DNA of 5,822 nt, from positions 1 through 5,822 of the forward strand of contig JAAVAG010000087.1 in NCBI GenBank assembly GCA_014804185.1, read 5' to 3'. The position numbers were made by a program, and so were the translations under genes. Each line of letters starts with the position of its first letter. Positions within the stretch are counted from its first letter, which is position 1. The stretch comes from Lachnospiraceae bacterium (GTDB taxonomy: Bacteria; Bacillota; Clostridia; Lachnospirales; Lachnospiraceae). The notes under the pieces were generated by a model. The model worked only from the letters and a program-made list of their open reading frames with translations. It was not told where the DNA came from and made no database searches. Shown here in pieces: positions 5,403 to 5,822 of the stretch.

Positions 5403-5822
5403 CTATTCCCAAAAACGCCTGACAATATTCACCCACAGCTGCAGCTGGATCCTGCAGTAATTCCCCAGATGTTCCCACCGAAAAGCTACCTTATGCCGCT
5501 TGGCGTATACCCACCTGCAGCGCTGGCATCCCTTGACAAGCCCTCTCCAGTACACGCCCCCCAGCCCTTTAAACGTATAAAACAGAAGCTTCATCAAAAA
5601 ACCAATGATTAAAAAAGGCAGATTGATCAAAAGCTGAAGAAGAGGCATATTTTTCCAGACCACATAAATATTATTGGCAGCCGTAAACTTTGTCTTAAAA
5701 TAATTATACCTGGAACCGCTGGAACCGCTGCCCGCATGCAGCACCTGGGCGCTGGGTTCATACAAGTTCCGATAACCATAGATTCTGGCCCGGTATCCTA
5801 TATCGACGTCCTCCAGATAGGC
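5403..5822 (-). CDS. Family-2 glycosyltransferase, C-terminal part (start outside the window)
   Basis: The frame is open from the window edge to a TAG at 5405-5403, giving 139 residues. It is the C-terminal part of a longer enzyme; the TTG at 5765 is only an internal Leu codon. The first visible residues, AYLEDVDIGYRARIYGYRN, hold the ED-D catalytic-base region of GT2 enzymes. They are followed by VLHAGSGSSGS, matching the His/Gly/Ser block that follows it in polysaccharide GT2 transferases. A hydrophobic stretch of about 25 residues comes next (LLQLLINLPFLIIGFLMKLL), probably a membrane helix or interfacial anchor. The tail is rich in Arg, Lys and Trp and includes a Cys-x-x-Cys. The enzyme should add a sugar to the polysaccharide unit at the cytoplasmic membrane face. 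Donor and acceptor cannot be told because the nucleotide-binding half is missing. It shares direction with the phosphotransferase gene. Confidence 0.87.
   Translation of the reverse strand, partial: AYLEDVDIGYRARIYGYRNLYEPSAQVLHAGSGSSGSRYNYFKTKFTAANNIYVVWKNMPLLQLLINLPFLIIGFLMKLLFYTFKGLGGVYWRGLVKGCQRCRWVYAKRHKVAFRWEHLGNYCRIQLQLWVNIVRRFWE

Noticed and set aside
5711..5728. Two tandem copies of the nine-base unit TGGAACCGC
   Set aside because: They encode the Gly/Ser-rich block after the conserved His of the GT2 enzyme; two copies are too few to argue for phase variation.

Overview
The window is a one-directional stretch of a bacterial chromosome. Every credible gene lies on the minus strand, so transcription runs from high to low coordinates. 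The gene content is a cell-surface polysaccharide (capsule/exopolysaccharide) locus ending in a membrane-anchored HtrA protease. Base composition is near 50% G+C, Shine-Dalgarno sites are purine-rich, and there is a LytR-CpsA-Psr (LCP) protein with a Lys-rich cytoplasmic tail. Together with the style of the priming transferase, this suggests a Gram-positive Firmicute, most likely a Clostridia/Lachnospiraceae gut-type anaerobe. That placement is inference; no rRNA or marker gene is present.

Layout in transcription order: (1) 5822-5403, the C-terminal 139 residues of a family-2 glycosyltransferase that starts outside the window. (2) A 100-base gap with a plausible sigma-A-type promoter and two inverted repeats. 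(3) 5302-3896, a polyprenyl glycosylphosphotransferase, the enzyme that loads the first sugar phosphate onto undecaprenyl phosphate. (4) 3852-2719, an LCP-family protein, 43 bases further on. (5) An 80-base gap with a GC-rich hairpin and a distant ribosome binding site. (6) 2638-1706, a rhamnosyltransferase-like family-2 glycosyltransferase. (7) A 113-base AT-rich gap. (8) 1592-228, an HtrA/DegP-type serine protease with a PDZ domain. (9) A GC-rich hairpin terminator at 163-190. (10) 101-1, the first 33 codons of an unrecognised acidic protein that runs out of the window.

Working model: the phosphotransferase makes the lipid-linked primer on the inner face of the membrane. The two family-2 glycosyltransferases add sugars to the growing repeat unit. 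The LCP protein may transfer the finished polymer from undecaprenyl pyrophosphate to the cell wall. HtrA sits downstream and is a general envelope quality-control protease; a link to polysaccharide synthesis is suggested only by position.

The plus strand holds only shadow reading frames. I found no RNA gene, mobile element, CRISPR array or origin. I do not see a clearly novel system. The points worth a second look are translational and regulatory signals between genes.
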